A stretch of 64,000 nucleotides of DNA from Paenibacillus sp. DMB20 (GTDB lineage Bacteria; Bacillota; Bacilli; Paenibacillales; Paenibacillaceae), in the NCBI RefSeq assembly GCF_000987955.1, contig NZ_LAZU01000025.1:372001-436000 (forward strand), given 5' to 3'. A program made the translations under genes and the position numbers. The notes under the pieces are model-generated. The model was not told the DNA's origin and ran no database searches. It worked only from the letters and a program-made list of their open reading frames with translations. Below are positions 36,681-44,915 of the stretch, one piece after another (the stretch's first letter is position 1; the number at the start of each line of letters is the position of its first letter).

Positions 36681-37742
36681 ATGAGCGAAGAAGTAAACAC
36701 AACCGGCTGGGATGCGATTGAACAGGAAATGTCGAAAATATACGGCGATCAGGAACCGAAGCACTACGGAACGCTTCTTCCTTATATGCTGGGCGGTGAG
36801 GATCCGCTCGATGGAATCAGCGCTTACAAGGCGGAAAAGCCCTATCCCCACTGGCATTTCATCACTTTTGGATTTTCGGAGCTGTACGATAAGGAATCGG
36901 AAGATCCCGACTACAGCGGATACGGGTTTGAGCTGACTTTTCGGCTAACACGCACCGAAGGCGAGGAGGAGCCACCGGCTTGGGCGCTGAACCTGCTCCA
37001 AAATATGGGGAGATATATTTTTAACAGCGGAAATATTTTCAGGTCGGGCGACTATTTGGACGCCAACGGTCCGATATGCCTGGCTTCCGATACGCAGCTG
37101 ACCGCGCTGGCCTTTGTGGAGGATCCGGAGCTTTCGGCTGTCGATACGCCGAATGGGCAGGTTCAGTTTTTGCAAATGGTCGGCATTACCGGCGAAGAAC
37201 TTGAATCCATGCAGACGTGGAATACGCTGGGGATGCTGAAGGCTTGCCTGGAACATATGCCCCATTACATAACCGATTTGTCGCGGGACTCCCTTGTGCG
37301 GGTTCCTGCCGTATCCGAAGCCGTGCAAAGAGGGATGGAACAGGACGGTTCCAACACCGGTTTTTTATATGTGGATCAACTGGCTTGGGAGCCGGGCAAG
37401 AACCGATTGCTGGGCAAAGCCCCGGCAACGCTCAGACTGGGGGCCAAGCAGGCCGGGATTATTGGAAAGCTGCTTCAAGGCCGCATTCTGAAAGGGAAGG
37501 ACCTTAATCTGGTAAGTTCCGACATCCGGGTAGTTCTGGAGCCGGGGGCGAAGGCAGACTTTGAAACCGGCGAGGACGGTATCCGAATGAAACTTGATGA
37601 GGCAACAGCGGCTGAACTTTCCCGGAAATTGCAGCCGAAGGAAGGTTTGATCGAGCTTTCCGCATTCAAAGGAATCTCCATTCAAATCGTAAAAACCCAT
37701 ATTAAGGACCAGGAAGGAAATGTGGTATCGACGATCGGATAG
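36681..37742 (+). CDS. SUFU (suppressor-of-fused) domain protein, immunity type
   Basis: A 353-aa cytoplasmic protein. The N-terminal 180 residues show the bacterial SUFU domain: EPKHYGTLLPYMLGGEDPLD, then GISAYKAEKPYPHWHFITFG, and GFELTFRLTR plus ALNLLQNMGRYIFNSG. The C-terminal 150 residues form a second domain (LRLGAKQAGIIGKLLQGRIL; LSAFKGISIQIVKTHI). Published comparative work places bacterial SUFU proteins among immunity proteins of polymorphic toxin systems. No toxin gene is adjacent, but an SMI1/KNR4 protein is two genes on. GGAGGG precedes ATG 36681. Confidence 0.88.
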   Translation: MSEEVNTTGWDAIEQEMSKIYGDQEPKHYGTLLPYMLGGEDPLDGISAYKAEKPYPHWHFITFGFSELYDKESEDPDYSGYGFELTFRLTRTEGEEEPPAWALNLLQNMGRYIFNSGNIFRSGDYLDANGPICLASDTQLTALAFVEDPELSAVDTPNGQVQFLQMVGITGEELESMQTWNTLGMLKACLEHMPHYITDLSRDSLVRVPAVSEAVQRGMEQDGSNTGFLYVDQLAWEPGKNRLLGKAPATLRLGAKQAGIIGKLLQGRILKGKDLNLVSSDIRVVLEPGAKADFETGEDGIRMKLDEATAAELSRKLQPKEGLIELSAFKGISIQIVKTHIKDQEGNVVSTIG

Positions 37743-37846
37743 CGGATGATTTTATTAAAAACGGGGCAACAGCAACGGACGGCAGAATCATCAGCTTTTC
37801 GCAGTGATGGCGTTTAGAATGATTTCTTGAATAGGAGGACGACGCA

Positions 37847-39511
37847 TTGAATCAGGCTGCGGAAGCATTTCTGAATGACATATGGAGCCATGTCAATTCC
37901 ATTTACGACAAGGAAAGCCGGAGGGTTCGCGAGATCAAAAACCAAAGCCGGCTTCAAGCGGGTATGTTTGACTACCTTGGAGTGGCCTGGAGAAAAGGAA
38001 AATTCAACTGGGTACAGGGAAACATCCATATCGACGTTTATGAACCGTTCTCTTGGAGCGACAGTTCTTATACATTCGAAGCGGGTGCTTACATCGAAGA
38101 ATTGACGGATGATATCCTAGCTCAGGATTTTTTTCCCGCTCTGCGGGACCGGGTAGATGCACTGTTCCGGTCGGACGATTACGGTCCCCGCTTTTTTGAT
38201 TACCGATTGGAGCTCGTATTCGAATTTGAGCGGGAGCAATCGGTGCTGCGCTACTCCCAAGCTTTGTTAAACGAAGAGAAGCTCCGGGGTCTCAAGCAAA
38301 CGTTTGACAACTTTATCGACACCAAAATCATGCTGGAGCTTCCGGTTCTTCCCAAAGAAAATGACGAGTTTTTCTTCGCGCGTCATCTGATGAATCCCGA
38401 TTTGATGGAACAGCGGCAGGAAGTGATCGAACCGCTGATCCGCCGCCTCAGCGACAAGCTGCGCACCCGTAAAGAACGAAGCGATAGCTGGGCTTACCAG
38501 TATACTGCGGCTTTCAAAGACTGGTCTGAGGAGCGGTTTTTAAATCGATTTTTTGACCGGTCCGGAAATTACGGGTTGGATTGGGTCCTCAAAGAAGAGC
38601 CGGAGTGCAGCAAACCCAATGCTCAAGAACTTGAATTTTTCATGTTTGCCGCCCTGAAGATCGGTCCCCGGGAACCGGATACCCGGGAGAAATACCTGAA
38701 GCTGGCCGTCCAGCTGGGCTCGAAGAGGGCGGAGGATTATTTGAAACAGGGGAGCGGCCGTTTCGAAAGCGTGTATAAGAGCAGTCTGATCCAAGCCACG
38801 GCCAATGACATTACGCAAACCATTGAAATTCATATCGGCTCCGAAGAAGAAGCCGCCTACGGCGAAGCGTTGAACTTTATCGGCAATCTGCTAGATCAAG
38901 GCTTTCCGAAGGGATACAAGCTTATGCTGAAGAGCAAAGAAAAGAATTTCTTGCCGTTAAAAAAGCTGGCGAGGTCCGGACAACATCAGTTTTTTGCCAA
39001 CGCGGCGCGTTACCCGGCGTTATTCCCCCGGCTTGCGGCTTATGCCGAGCTGGCCATGGAGGAATTCGCCTGGTACGAGGATGTGAAGCCGGGCGAGAAA
39101 TCCGTCATGCCCGGAACCTATGCGGTATTCGGACTTGGATTGTACAGCAATGTATATTTTCCGTTGGTTCGCCGTTATATGGAATTGGTGGATACCGAGC
39201 ATCAGTCTGCGCAGGACGGATATGCGGAAGCCTTTATCGAAGCTCACGGCGTTACGGCAGAGCATATGCCGACCATCGTCTCGATTTTGCTGGGGGGCAG
39301 CGAATCGGCTAAACCTGTCAAGAACATAGCCATAGATACGCCCGATCTTGCTGATGCACTGATCCGGGAGCTTGAGTCCAAGGAAGATTATAAGCGTGAA
39401 GCCGTCATATACCGCATTTTCGGCAGCAGCCAAAAGCTGGCCCAGGCAGCGAAAAGGGAGTCTTCCCCTTTAAAGGAACGTCTAGAGAGACTGCTGGAGC
39501 TGTTAGGGTAA
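37847..39511 (+). CDS. Hypothetical protein, 554 aa, in the immunity-type cluster
   Basis: I cannot assign a verified family; a DUF6138-like label is a recollection only. The protein is soluble, acidic/basic-rich and mainly helical, without signal peptide. The N-terminal third is more structured (FDYLGVAWRKGKFNWVQGNI; DYGPRFFDYRLELVFEFERE), and the C-terminal half looks like a helical repeat region. The start is TTG 37847, eight bases after AGGAGG. The gene sits 104 bases after the SUFU gene and 26 bases before the SMI1/KNR4 gene, so it is probably part of the same unit. Confidence 0.78.
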   Translation: MNQAAEAFLNDIWSHVNSIYDKESRRVREIKNQSRLQAGMFDYLGVAWRKGKFNWVQGNIHIDVYEPFSWSDSSYTFEAGAYIEELTDDILAQDFFPALRDRVDALFRSDDYGPRFFDYRLELVFEFEREQSVLRYSQALLNEEKLRGLKQTFDNFIDTKIMLELPVLPKENDEFFFARHLMNPDLMEQRQEVIEPLIRRLSDKLRTRKERSDSWAYQYTAAFKDWSEERFLNRFFDRSGNYGLDWVLKEEPECSKPNAQELEFFMFAALKIGPREPDTREKYLKLAVQLGSKRAEDYLKQGSGRFESVYKSSLIQATANDITQTIEIHIGSEEEAAYGEALNFIGNLLDQGFPKGYKLMLKSKEKNFLPLKKLARSGQHQFFANAARYPALFPRLAAYAELAMEEFAWYEDVKPGEKSVMPGTYAVFGLGLYSNVYFPLVRRYMELVDTEHQSAQDGYAEAFIEAHGVTAEHMPTIVSILLGGSESAKPVKNIAIDTPDLADALIRELESKEDYKREAVIYRIFGSSQKLAQAAKRESSPLKERLERLLELLG

Positions 39512-39537
39512 AGGCAATCCCCTAAAGGGGGACTATC

Positions 39538-40074
39538 ATGTGGACGATACGCTTTGAACATGAATTTGCAAAATGGGAAGGCGCGACGCGGGAAGAAATT
39601 ATGCAGTTTCTGAAGGCGTGGAACCAAAATCTGTCGGAGCAGGAGATCCAAGAAATCAAGCAGCGGCAGGCGAATCCTTTTCCCAAATCGTCTCCGTACC
39701 ACGATATGTACAAACCGATTGATCCATCCGGCTGGAAGCTGCCTCAAAGAGCATTTCCCGACAGCTATATCGATTTTCTGAAATATTCCAACGGCGGAGA
39801 ATTCCAAAACGGAGACCGTTATTTTCAATTCTTCGGCACGGAGGATTTTAGGGAAATGAATTTTGCTTATGAGCTGCCGGAGTATATGCCATTTGCCGTT
39901 TCGTTTGGAATGGATGGCAGCGGGAACCATTATTTATTCGATATGAGAGAGGAACCGAAAAACAACGAGTATCCCATTCTCGTCTCTCATTCCGGCAATT
40001 TGGGATATGATGACTGTCAGTATGCAGCGGATTCCTTCATCGAGTTGTGCACGAAGAAATGCGAGCTGCTGTAA
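39538..40074 (+). CDS. SMI1/KNR4 (SUKH) family protein
   Basis: A 178-aa protein with the SUKH core: AFPDSYIDFLKYSNGGEF (the LP-x-x-Y-x-x-F-L-x-x-x-N-G motif), YFQFFGTEDFREMNF, FAVSFGMDGSGNHYLFDMRE and the C-terminal ADSFIELCTK helix. SUKH proteins are the largest immunity group of polymorphic and contact-dependent toxin systems, binding the cognate toxin's nuclease or deaminase domain. Here it closes a cluster of SUFU, unknown and SUKH genes with no toxin in the window. A site AAAGGGGGA lies before the ATG. Confidence 0.9.
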   Translation: MWTIRFEHEFAKWEGATREEIMQFLKAWNQNLSEQEIQEIKQRQANPFPKSSPYHDMYKPIDPSGWKLPQRAFPDSYIDFLKYSNGGEFQNGDRYFQFFGTEDFREMNFAYELPEYMPFAVSFGMDGSGNHYLFDMREEPKNNEYPILVSHSGNLGYDDCQYAADSFIELCTKKCELL

Positions 40075-40141
40075 GCCGGCGGTCCGGCATCTTACAGATC
40101 GACTTGATTTGATGGCGCGTAAACCTTATATTTCTCGGGAG

Positions 40142-40180
40142 AAACGCTATAGTCCATAAGAAGGACGATAGCGTTTTTTG
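40142..40180 (+). terminator. Terminator of the immunity-type cluster
   Basis: A stem AAACGCTATAGTCC/GGACGATAGCGTTT with one mismatch and a 7-nt loop is followed by a T-run. It ends the SUFU/unknown/SUKH unit 68 bases after the last stop. Confidence 0.85.
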
Positions 40181-40301
40181 CTTGTTTTGGCAGCATCTCA
40201 GTCTCGAGACCGATGGAAAACCATTCCCGGGATGGTTTAACGGCTGACCAGGATTCCTTACAATGCAATAAGATGTAAAGAGCGAGTCGATGAGTCGCGG
40301 A

Positions 40302-40339
40302 GAATAGAGGTTGACCCGAGACTCTAGGCATCTCTATTC
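40302..40339 (+). promoter_or_regulatory. Leader hairpin before the ABC exporter
   Basis: GAATAGAG (40302-40309) pairs with CTCTATTC (40332-40339), three bases upstream of the AAGGAGGAG ribosome site of the exporter ATPase. No T-run follows, so it is not a terminator. It may affect translation initiation. Confidence 0.35.
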
Positions 40340-40355
40340 GCAAGGAGGAGCTGGA

Positions 40356-41384
40356 ATGAATCATAAACAAAGGAAGACCGTGCCAGGCAACGGGGAATGG
40401 GCCATCGAGGCTTGCGGACTGGTTAAAACATTCGGCGGCAATCATGCCGTGGATGGCGTGGATTTGAACGTCCGTACGGGTACGATCTACGGCGTGCTTG
40501 GTCCGAATGGAGCAGGCAAGACCACGACCATTCGAATGCTGGCAACTTTGCTGCGGCCGAATGCGGGTACGGCTCGTATCTTCGGGTACGATGTGGTCAA
40601 AGAGTCCGCGATCGTGCGTCAGTTGATTGGAGTAACCGGTCAGTATGCATCGGTCGACGAGTCGCTCAGCGCAATCGAGAATCTGGTCATTTTCTCCAGA
40701 TTGTTAGGGTTGGGGCGTAAAGAGGCACGGCAGAAGGCGGAAGAGCTGCTGGAGGAATTCGGTTTAACTGAAGCGGCGAAGCGGCCGCTGAAGCAATTCT
40801 CCGGAGGGATGCGTCGGCGGCTGGATTTGGCGGCAAGTCTCATTGCACAGCCGCCGCTCATCTTCCTGGATGAACCGACGACCGGGTTGGATCCGCGTAC
40901 GCGTTCGCAAATGTGGGATACGATCCGCCGTTTGGTGAATACGGGGTCAACGGTCCTGTTAACGACGCAATACCTCGATGAAGCGGATCAACTGGCTGAC
41001 CGAATCGCGGTCATCGATCGCGGACGAGTCGTTGCCGAGGGTACTACAGATGAACTGAAAGCTTCTGTCGGGACCTCGTCGCTGCATTTGAGAGTCCAAA
41101 ATCCGCAGGACATCCACGGCGCCCGCCAGATCGTCGAACAGGTGCTTAAGGTCCGCTCGAATGTATCGGCGGAAGCCGGAACGATCACTGCACCGATGGC
41201 GGAAGCCGATCTTGTTACCGACCTGCTGATCGTCCTCCGGGCCGAAGGATTCCAACTGGCCGAGATCAGCGTGCAGAAGCCGACTCTCGACGAAGTATTT
41301 CTGACGATAACCGGACAGGATGTCCATGAAAACGTGCCGCTGGAGGCTGAAAAATCGAGTGTTGTAGAGGAGGCGAGAGCATGA
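40356..41384 (+). CDS. DrrA-like ABC transporter ATP-binding protein
   Basis: A 342-aa ATPase of the daunorubicin-resistance (DrrA) class. Walker A is GPNGAGKTTTIRM, the signature is LKQFSGGMRRRLDLAASL, Walker B is LIFLDEPTTGLDPRTRSQMW, and the H-loop region is LLTTQYLDEADQLADR. The C-terminal DrrA domain is present (ISVQKPTLDEVFLTITGQDV). It powers export of a drug or lipid through the permease that follows with a four-base overlap. The frame opens earlier, but ATG 40356 follows AAGGAGGAG. Confidence 0.93.
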   Translation: MNHKQRKTVPGNGEWAIEACGLVKTFGGNHAVDGVDLNVRTGTIYGVLGPNGAGKTTTIRMLATLLRPNAGTARIFGYDVVKESAIVRQLIGVTGQYASVDESLSAIENLVIFSRLLGLGRKEARQKAEELLEEFGLTEAAKRPLKQFSGGMRRRLDLAASLIAQPPLIFLDEPTTGLDPRTRSQMWDTIRRLVNTGSTVLLTTQYLDEADQLADRIAVIDRGRVVAEGTTDELKASVGTSSLHLRVQNPQDIHGARQIVEQVLKVRSNVSAEAGTITAPMAEADLVTDLLIVLRAEGFQLAEISVQKPTLDEVFLTITGQDVHENVPLEAEKSSVVEEARA

Positions 41385-42196
41385 GAAGCACGTTAGCGAA
41401 GCCGAATGCGGATCATCAATATAAAAATTACACCGGTTTAGGCCAGACGGTTCGCAACTCGCTCACAATGGCCTATCGGGGGTTGCTTAAAATTAAACGT
41501 ACGCCCGAGCAGCTGTTCGACGTTACGTTCCAGCCCATACTTTTCACCCTTATGTTTACGTATATCTTTGGCGGCGCCATCTCCGGAAACGTTCAAAATT
41601 ATTTGCCGGTTATTATCCCCGGTATCCTCGTGCAGACCGTGATTACCACCTCCATCGTCACCGGCGTCCAGCTGCGCGAAGACATGGATAAAGGAGTGTT
41701 CGACCGATTCAAGTCATTGCCCATCGCTCGAATAGCACCTTTGGCAGGGGCCTTGCTTGCGGATACGATCCGATATACGATTGCGACCGTGCTAACCTTC
41801 ATCATGGGGTATATTATGGGCTATCGGCCCGAGGGAGGCCTTTTGTACGTCGCCATCTCCGGGGTTCTTGTCATTGCGTGTTCGTGGGCCATCAGCTGGA
41901 TTTTCGCCTTTTTTGGCGTGATTGCACGTAATGCTTCAAGCGTACAGGGGATTTCCATCATTGTACTGTTTCCGCTCACCTTTCTCTCCAACGCTTTCGT
42001 ACCGGTCAATACGATGCCTGATTGGCTTCAATGGGTAGTGAACGTTAACCCGATCTCGCATCTGGTCACCGCCGTTCGAGATCTTACGAACGCCGGAACG
42101 GTTGGCGGGGATCTTGCCTTCTCCCTCATTGGCGCCGGCGTCATTGTAGCGATCTTCGCACCGCTAACGGTACGTGCCTATATGCGGCGGACGTAG
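41381..42196 (+). CDS. DrrB-like ABC-2 type permease
   Basis: A 271-aa membrane protein with about six helices and the ABC-2 pattern: LKIKRTPEQLFDVTFQPILF, TLMFTYIFGGAISG, FDRFKSLPIARIAPLAGALL, and a late FVPVNTMPDWLQWVVNVNPI followed by SHLVTAVRDL. It is translationally coupled to the ATPase by ATGA. Together they form a DrrAB-like exporter whose substrate cannot be read from sequence. A TetR-type local regulator, often found with such pairs, is absent. Confidence 0.93.
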   Translation: MRSTLAKPNADHQYKNYTGLGQTVRNSLTMAYRGLLKIKRTPEQLFDVTFQPILFTLMFTYIFGGAISGNVQNYLPVIIPGILVQTVITTSIVTGVQLREDMDKGVFDRFKSLPIARIAPLAGALLADTIRYTIATVLTFIMGYIMGYRPEGGLLYVAISGVLVIACSWAISWIFAFFGVIARNASSVQGISIIVLFPLTFLSNAFVPVNTMPDWLQWVVNVNPISHLVTAVRDLTNAGTVGGDLAFSLIGAGVIVAIFAPLTVRAYMRRT

Positions 42197-42234
42197 ACGA
42201 AATCCAAAGTTCACCGTGTTAGATGACTCCGATC

Positions 42235-42264
42235 TGAACCTTTTTATCGTTTCCTTCGCCTATA
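42235..42264 (+). promoter_or_regulatory. ECF-type promoter of paralogue 1
   Basis: TGAACC (42235-42240), exactly 16 bases, then CGCCTATA (42257-42264). Identical boxes and spacing occur before paralogue 2 and the ECF sigma gene. The GAAC -35 and CG-containing -10 are typical of ECF sigma factors. Confidence 0.75.
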
Positions 42265-42353
42265 AATGGTAAGAAACAAAATGCATCGGCCCGGTCCGGA
42301 TTTTTTAACGGGACCCCCATGTGCCTGTTTCATCAATGAAGGAGGAAATGATC

Positions 42354-43166
42354 ATGAAGAAAACAACCATCGCGGTATTAAGCGCAGCGTTATTGCTGGG
42401 AGGAACCTTGTCGTCGCCGGCCGTTCAGGCGGCTTCCCGATTGGAAGCCGGGCCCAGCGCCGTGAGCTCCGAACTCAATCTGAATCCGGCGATAAAAAAG
42501 GAATACGGGGGAGCCGTATTTGAACTGGAATCTTTAACGGCCACTAAACAATCGATGGAATATGTCATTTCGCGGAACGTCCCTGAAAATATGGATCCGG
42601 AGATGGACCGCAATATTATGGCCATGAACTATGTCGTCATGGACAGCAACGGATGGATTTACGACCGCATCCAGGCGGAAGATAAAATGCGCGAAAAGCC
42701 GGACGGCACGTTTGACCGATATTATAAAGAAAAGCTGGGGGCCTTAAAGGGCAAACCGAAGGAACTTATCATCAAGCCCTATTTAGGGGGTACAAACATA
42801 AAGTCGGCGGGAAAGGCCGACGTGACGGCCAAGCTGACGAATAAATACCCGGTGACCCTGGATCAGGGCAAGATCGGAACCATGACCGTAACGGGCGCGA
42901 AATTTGAGAAGAAACGGACCGTTCTTACGTTGTCGATCCAAGGGGAGACGGCTTCGATTCAAAACGCCGCAACATGGCTTGTAGAAAATGGGAAGGCTCT
43001 GGATTACAGCCGCAAGGAATTGATCAGCGTGAACAACGACGTTTACCGATACGAGCTTGAGTTCCCGGCGGTTGACCGCAAAGCGACGCTTCAGGTGATG
43101 ACGAAGCGTATGACGCCCGTTGCGTTTTTGAACGAGCTGGAGATGAGGGTGAAGCTCCCGCAATAA
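42354..43166 (+). CDS. Secreted DUF5643-like protein, paralogue 1 of a tandem pair
   Basis: A 270-aa protein with a signal peptide of about 25 residues (KTTIAVLSAALLLGGTLSSP). The mature part shows FELESLTATKQSMEYVISRN, YVVMDSNGWIYDRIQAED and a second half with FEKKRTVLTLSIQGETASIQ. It resembles the extracytoplasmic part of DUF4179/DUF5643 anti-sigma factors, but has no membrane anchor. I start at ATG 42354, eight bases after AAGGAGG. It is nearly the same protein as the next gene. Its promoter matches that of the nearby ECF sigma factor, so it is probably a regulon member and might sense or buffer the same envelope signal. Confidence 0.82.
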   Translation: MKKTTIAVLSAALLLGGTLSSPAVQAASRLEAGPSAVSSELNLNPAIKKEYGGAVFELESLTATKQSMEYVISRNVPENMDPEMDRNIMAMNYVVMDSNGWIYDRIQAEDKMREKPDGTFDRYYKEKLGALKGKPKELIIKPYLGGTNIKSAGKADVTAKLTNKYPVTLDQGKIGTMTVTGAKFEKKRTVLTLSIQGETASIQNAATWLVENGKALDYSRKELISVNNDVYRYELEFPAVDRKATLQVMTKRMTPVAFLNELEMRVKLPQ

Positions 43167-43192
43167 CGTCCTTTAGAAATGTTGGAAGAAGC

Positions 43193-43222
43193 AGAAACGG
43201 TCATGGGCCGTTTCTTTTTTTG
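43193..43222 (+). terminator. Terminator after paralogue 1
   Basis: AGAAACGG (43193-43200) pairs with CCGTTTCT (43208-43215), followed by six more T. It separates the two paralogues into independent transcripts. Confidence 0.85.
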
Positions 43223-43273
43223 CATAAAAATGAACCGAGCCTCCGTTTTTTCCTCGACGAACCTCTCCGGATC

Positions 43274-43303
43274 TGAACCTACTTTCCCTTTCATTCGCCT
43301 ATA
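43274..43303 (+). promoter_or_regulatory. ECF-type promoter of paralogue 2
   Basis: TGAACC (43274-43279), 16 bases, CGCCTATA (43296-43303) and then TAG. Same boxes and spacing as at 42235 and 44294. Confidence 0.75.
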
Positions 43304-43399
43304 TAGTGTAAGAATCAAACGCATCTTGTTCGGGCCCGTCCGCTCCTTAGCGGCAACGAGATGCATATTTCGTTTCATCGGATGAAGGAGGAAATGATC

Positions 43400-44224
43400 A
43401 TGAAAAGAACAACCATTGCGGTATTAAGCGCAGCGTTATTGCTGGGAGGAACCTTGTCGTCGCCGGCCGTTCAGGCGGCATCCCCATCGGAAGCCGGGCA
43501 AAGCGCCGTAAGTTCCGATTTCAAGCTGAATCCGGCGATAAAAAAGGAGTACGGTGGAGCCGTATTTGAACTGGAATCTTTAACGGCCACTCCGCAGTCG
43601 ACGGAATATCTCATTTCACGGAACATTCCCCAGACTCTGGATCCGGAAATGGACCGTAATATGATGGCCATGAACTATTTCGTCATGGACAGCAACGGAT
43701 GGATTTACGATCGCATCCAGGCGGAAGACAAAGGGAGAGAAAAGCCGGACGGCACGTTTGACCGTTATTATAAAGAGAAGCTGGGTGCTTTAAAAGGCAA
43801 ACCGAAGGAACTTATCATCAAGCCCTATATAGGAGGCAATTATGATGATAAAAGTACAAAGTTTGCGGAAAAAGCCAGCGTAACGGCGAAGCTGTCGGAT
43901 AAATATCCGGTCAAGCTGGATCAGGGCAAGATCGGTACCGTGAACGTAACGGGCGTGGAATTCGAAAAGGACCGGACCGTTCTTACGTTGGCGATCGAAG
44001 GGGAGACGGCTTCGATTCAAAACGTCGGAACATGGCTTGTAGAAAACGGGAAGACCCTGGATCACACCCGCAAGGAATTGATCAGCGTGAAAGACGGCGT
44101 CTACCGCTACGAGCTTGAGTTTCCGGCGGTTGACCGCAAAGCGCCGCTTCAGGTGAAGACCAAACGAATGACGCCCGTTACGTTTTTGAAGGAGCTGGAA
44201 ATGAGGGTCAAGCTGCCACAGTAG
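43400..44224 (+). CDS. Secreted DUF5643-like protein, paralogue 2 of a tandem pair
   Basis: A 274-aa secreted protein, roughly 80% identical by eye to the preceding one across signal peptide, body and ribosome-site region. The main difference is a four-residue larger loop near residue 150 (GGNYDDKSTKFAEKA). Differences are otherwise scattered conservative changes, indicating an older duplication under selection rather than a recent repeat or misassembly. It has its own ECF-type promoter and terminator. ATG 43400 follows AAGGAGG by eight bases. The function is inferred only from similarity to anti-sigma extracytoplasmic domains. Confidence 0.82.
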   Translation: MKRTTIAVLSAALLLGGTLSSPAVQAASPSEAGQSAVSSDFKLNPAIKKEYGGAVFELESLTATPQSTEYLISRNIPQTLDPEMDRNMMAMNYFVMDSNGWIYDRIQAEDKGREKPDGTFDRYYKEKLGALKGKPKELIIKPYIGGNYDDKSTKFAEKASVTAKLSDKYPVKLDQGKIGTVNVTGVEFEKDRTVLTLAIEGETASIQNVGTWLVENGKTLDHTRKELISVKDGVYRYELEFPAVDRKAPLQVKTKRMTPVTFLKELEMRVKLPQ

Positions 44225-44251
44225 CCAACCATCGCCATGGGGCAGGGAGCG

Positions 44252-44285
44252 GAAACGGCCGTACAGGCCGTTTCTATTTTTTTGC
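44252..44285 (+). terminator. Terminator after paralogue 2
   Basis: A stem GAAACGGCC/GGCCGTTTC (44252-44260 with 44266-44274) with loop GTACA is followed by an A and seven T. The stem resembles the terminator of paralogue 1, as expected from a duplication of the whole unit. Confidence 0.88.
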
Positions 44286-44293
44286 CTAAAAAA

Positions 44294-44323
44294 TGAACCG
44301 AACCTCCATTTTGTTCGCCTATA
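44294..44323 (+). promoter_or_regulatory. ECF-type promoter of the sigma/anti-sigma operon (autoregulation)
   Basis: TGAACC (44294-44299), 16 bases, CGCCTATA (44316-44323), then TAG. The same motif upstream of the sigma gene itself implies positive autoregulation. Confidence 0.75.
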
Positions 44324-44351
44324 TAGTATAGTGCTATTGGGAGTTGACAGG

Positions 44352-44915
44352 ATGGAAAGCGAAGAACGATTGTTTGATTTGTGCCGGAACGGCGATAAAG
44401 ATGCCTTTTTCAAGCTGGTGGAGCCTTTGCTGGGCCGCGTGTACAGCACGTCTACGGCTATTTTGCGCTCGACGCATTTGGCTGAAGATGCCGTACAGAA
44501 CACGCTGATCGAAGCTTATCAAGCCATTATCAAAGGGAAGAAAATAAGGAATTTCAATGCCTGGTTCAAGCAATTGGCGGCCTGCCGGGCAATGGATCTG
44601 GCCAGACAAAGGTCCCGGCACGCCAATGTTTCCGGAAATATCGACGAGCTGGAGCTTCCGGACGAACATGAAACACCGCTGGAAGCCGTATTGAAAAAAG
44701 AAAGGGGAGCCGAGCTGTTGGAATGCGTCATGTCGCTGGACATTCACCATCGGTCCGTCATTGCACTGTATTATTACCAGGAACTGTCCATCGATGAGAT
44801 CGCCGACGTTTTGGGCATTAAGGCGGGGACGGTCAAATCGCGGCTTCATGCCGCCAGATCGAAGCTGAGTCAGGCGGCAACCCGACAAAAAATGGAGCAG
44901 GTGATCGAATGTTAA
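44352..44915 (+). CDS. ECF RNA polymerase sigma factor
   Basis: A 187-aa sigma factor. Region 2 (about 8-80) includes CRNGDKDAFFKLVEPLLGRV, LAEDAVQNTLIEAYQAI and FNAWFKQLAACRAMDLARQR. Region 4 (about 125-180) includes HHRSVIALYYYQELSIDEIA and VLGIKAGTVKSRLHAARSKL. It lacks regions 1 and 3, so it is an ECF factor. ATG 44352 follows GGGAG; the frame extends to GTG 44331 but without a site. The stop overlaps the anti-sigma start. Three identical promoter motifs in the preceding 2 kb define its probable local regulon. Confidence 0.93.
   Translation: MESEERLFDLCRNGDKDAFFKLVEPLLGRVYSTSTAILRSTHLAEDAVQNTLIEAYQAIIKGKKIRNFNAWFKQLAACRAMDLARQRSRHANVSGNIDELELPDEHETPLEAVLKKERGAELLECVMSLDIHHRSVIALYYYQELSIDEIADVLGIKAGTVKSRLHAARSKLSQAATRQKMEQVIEC

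Noticed and set aside
42354..44224. Tandem paralogues as an assembly duplication
   Set aside because: The copies differ throughout, including a four-residue indel and distinct terminators and leaders, so they are genuine diverged duplicates.
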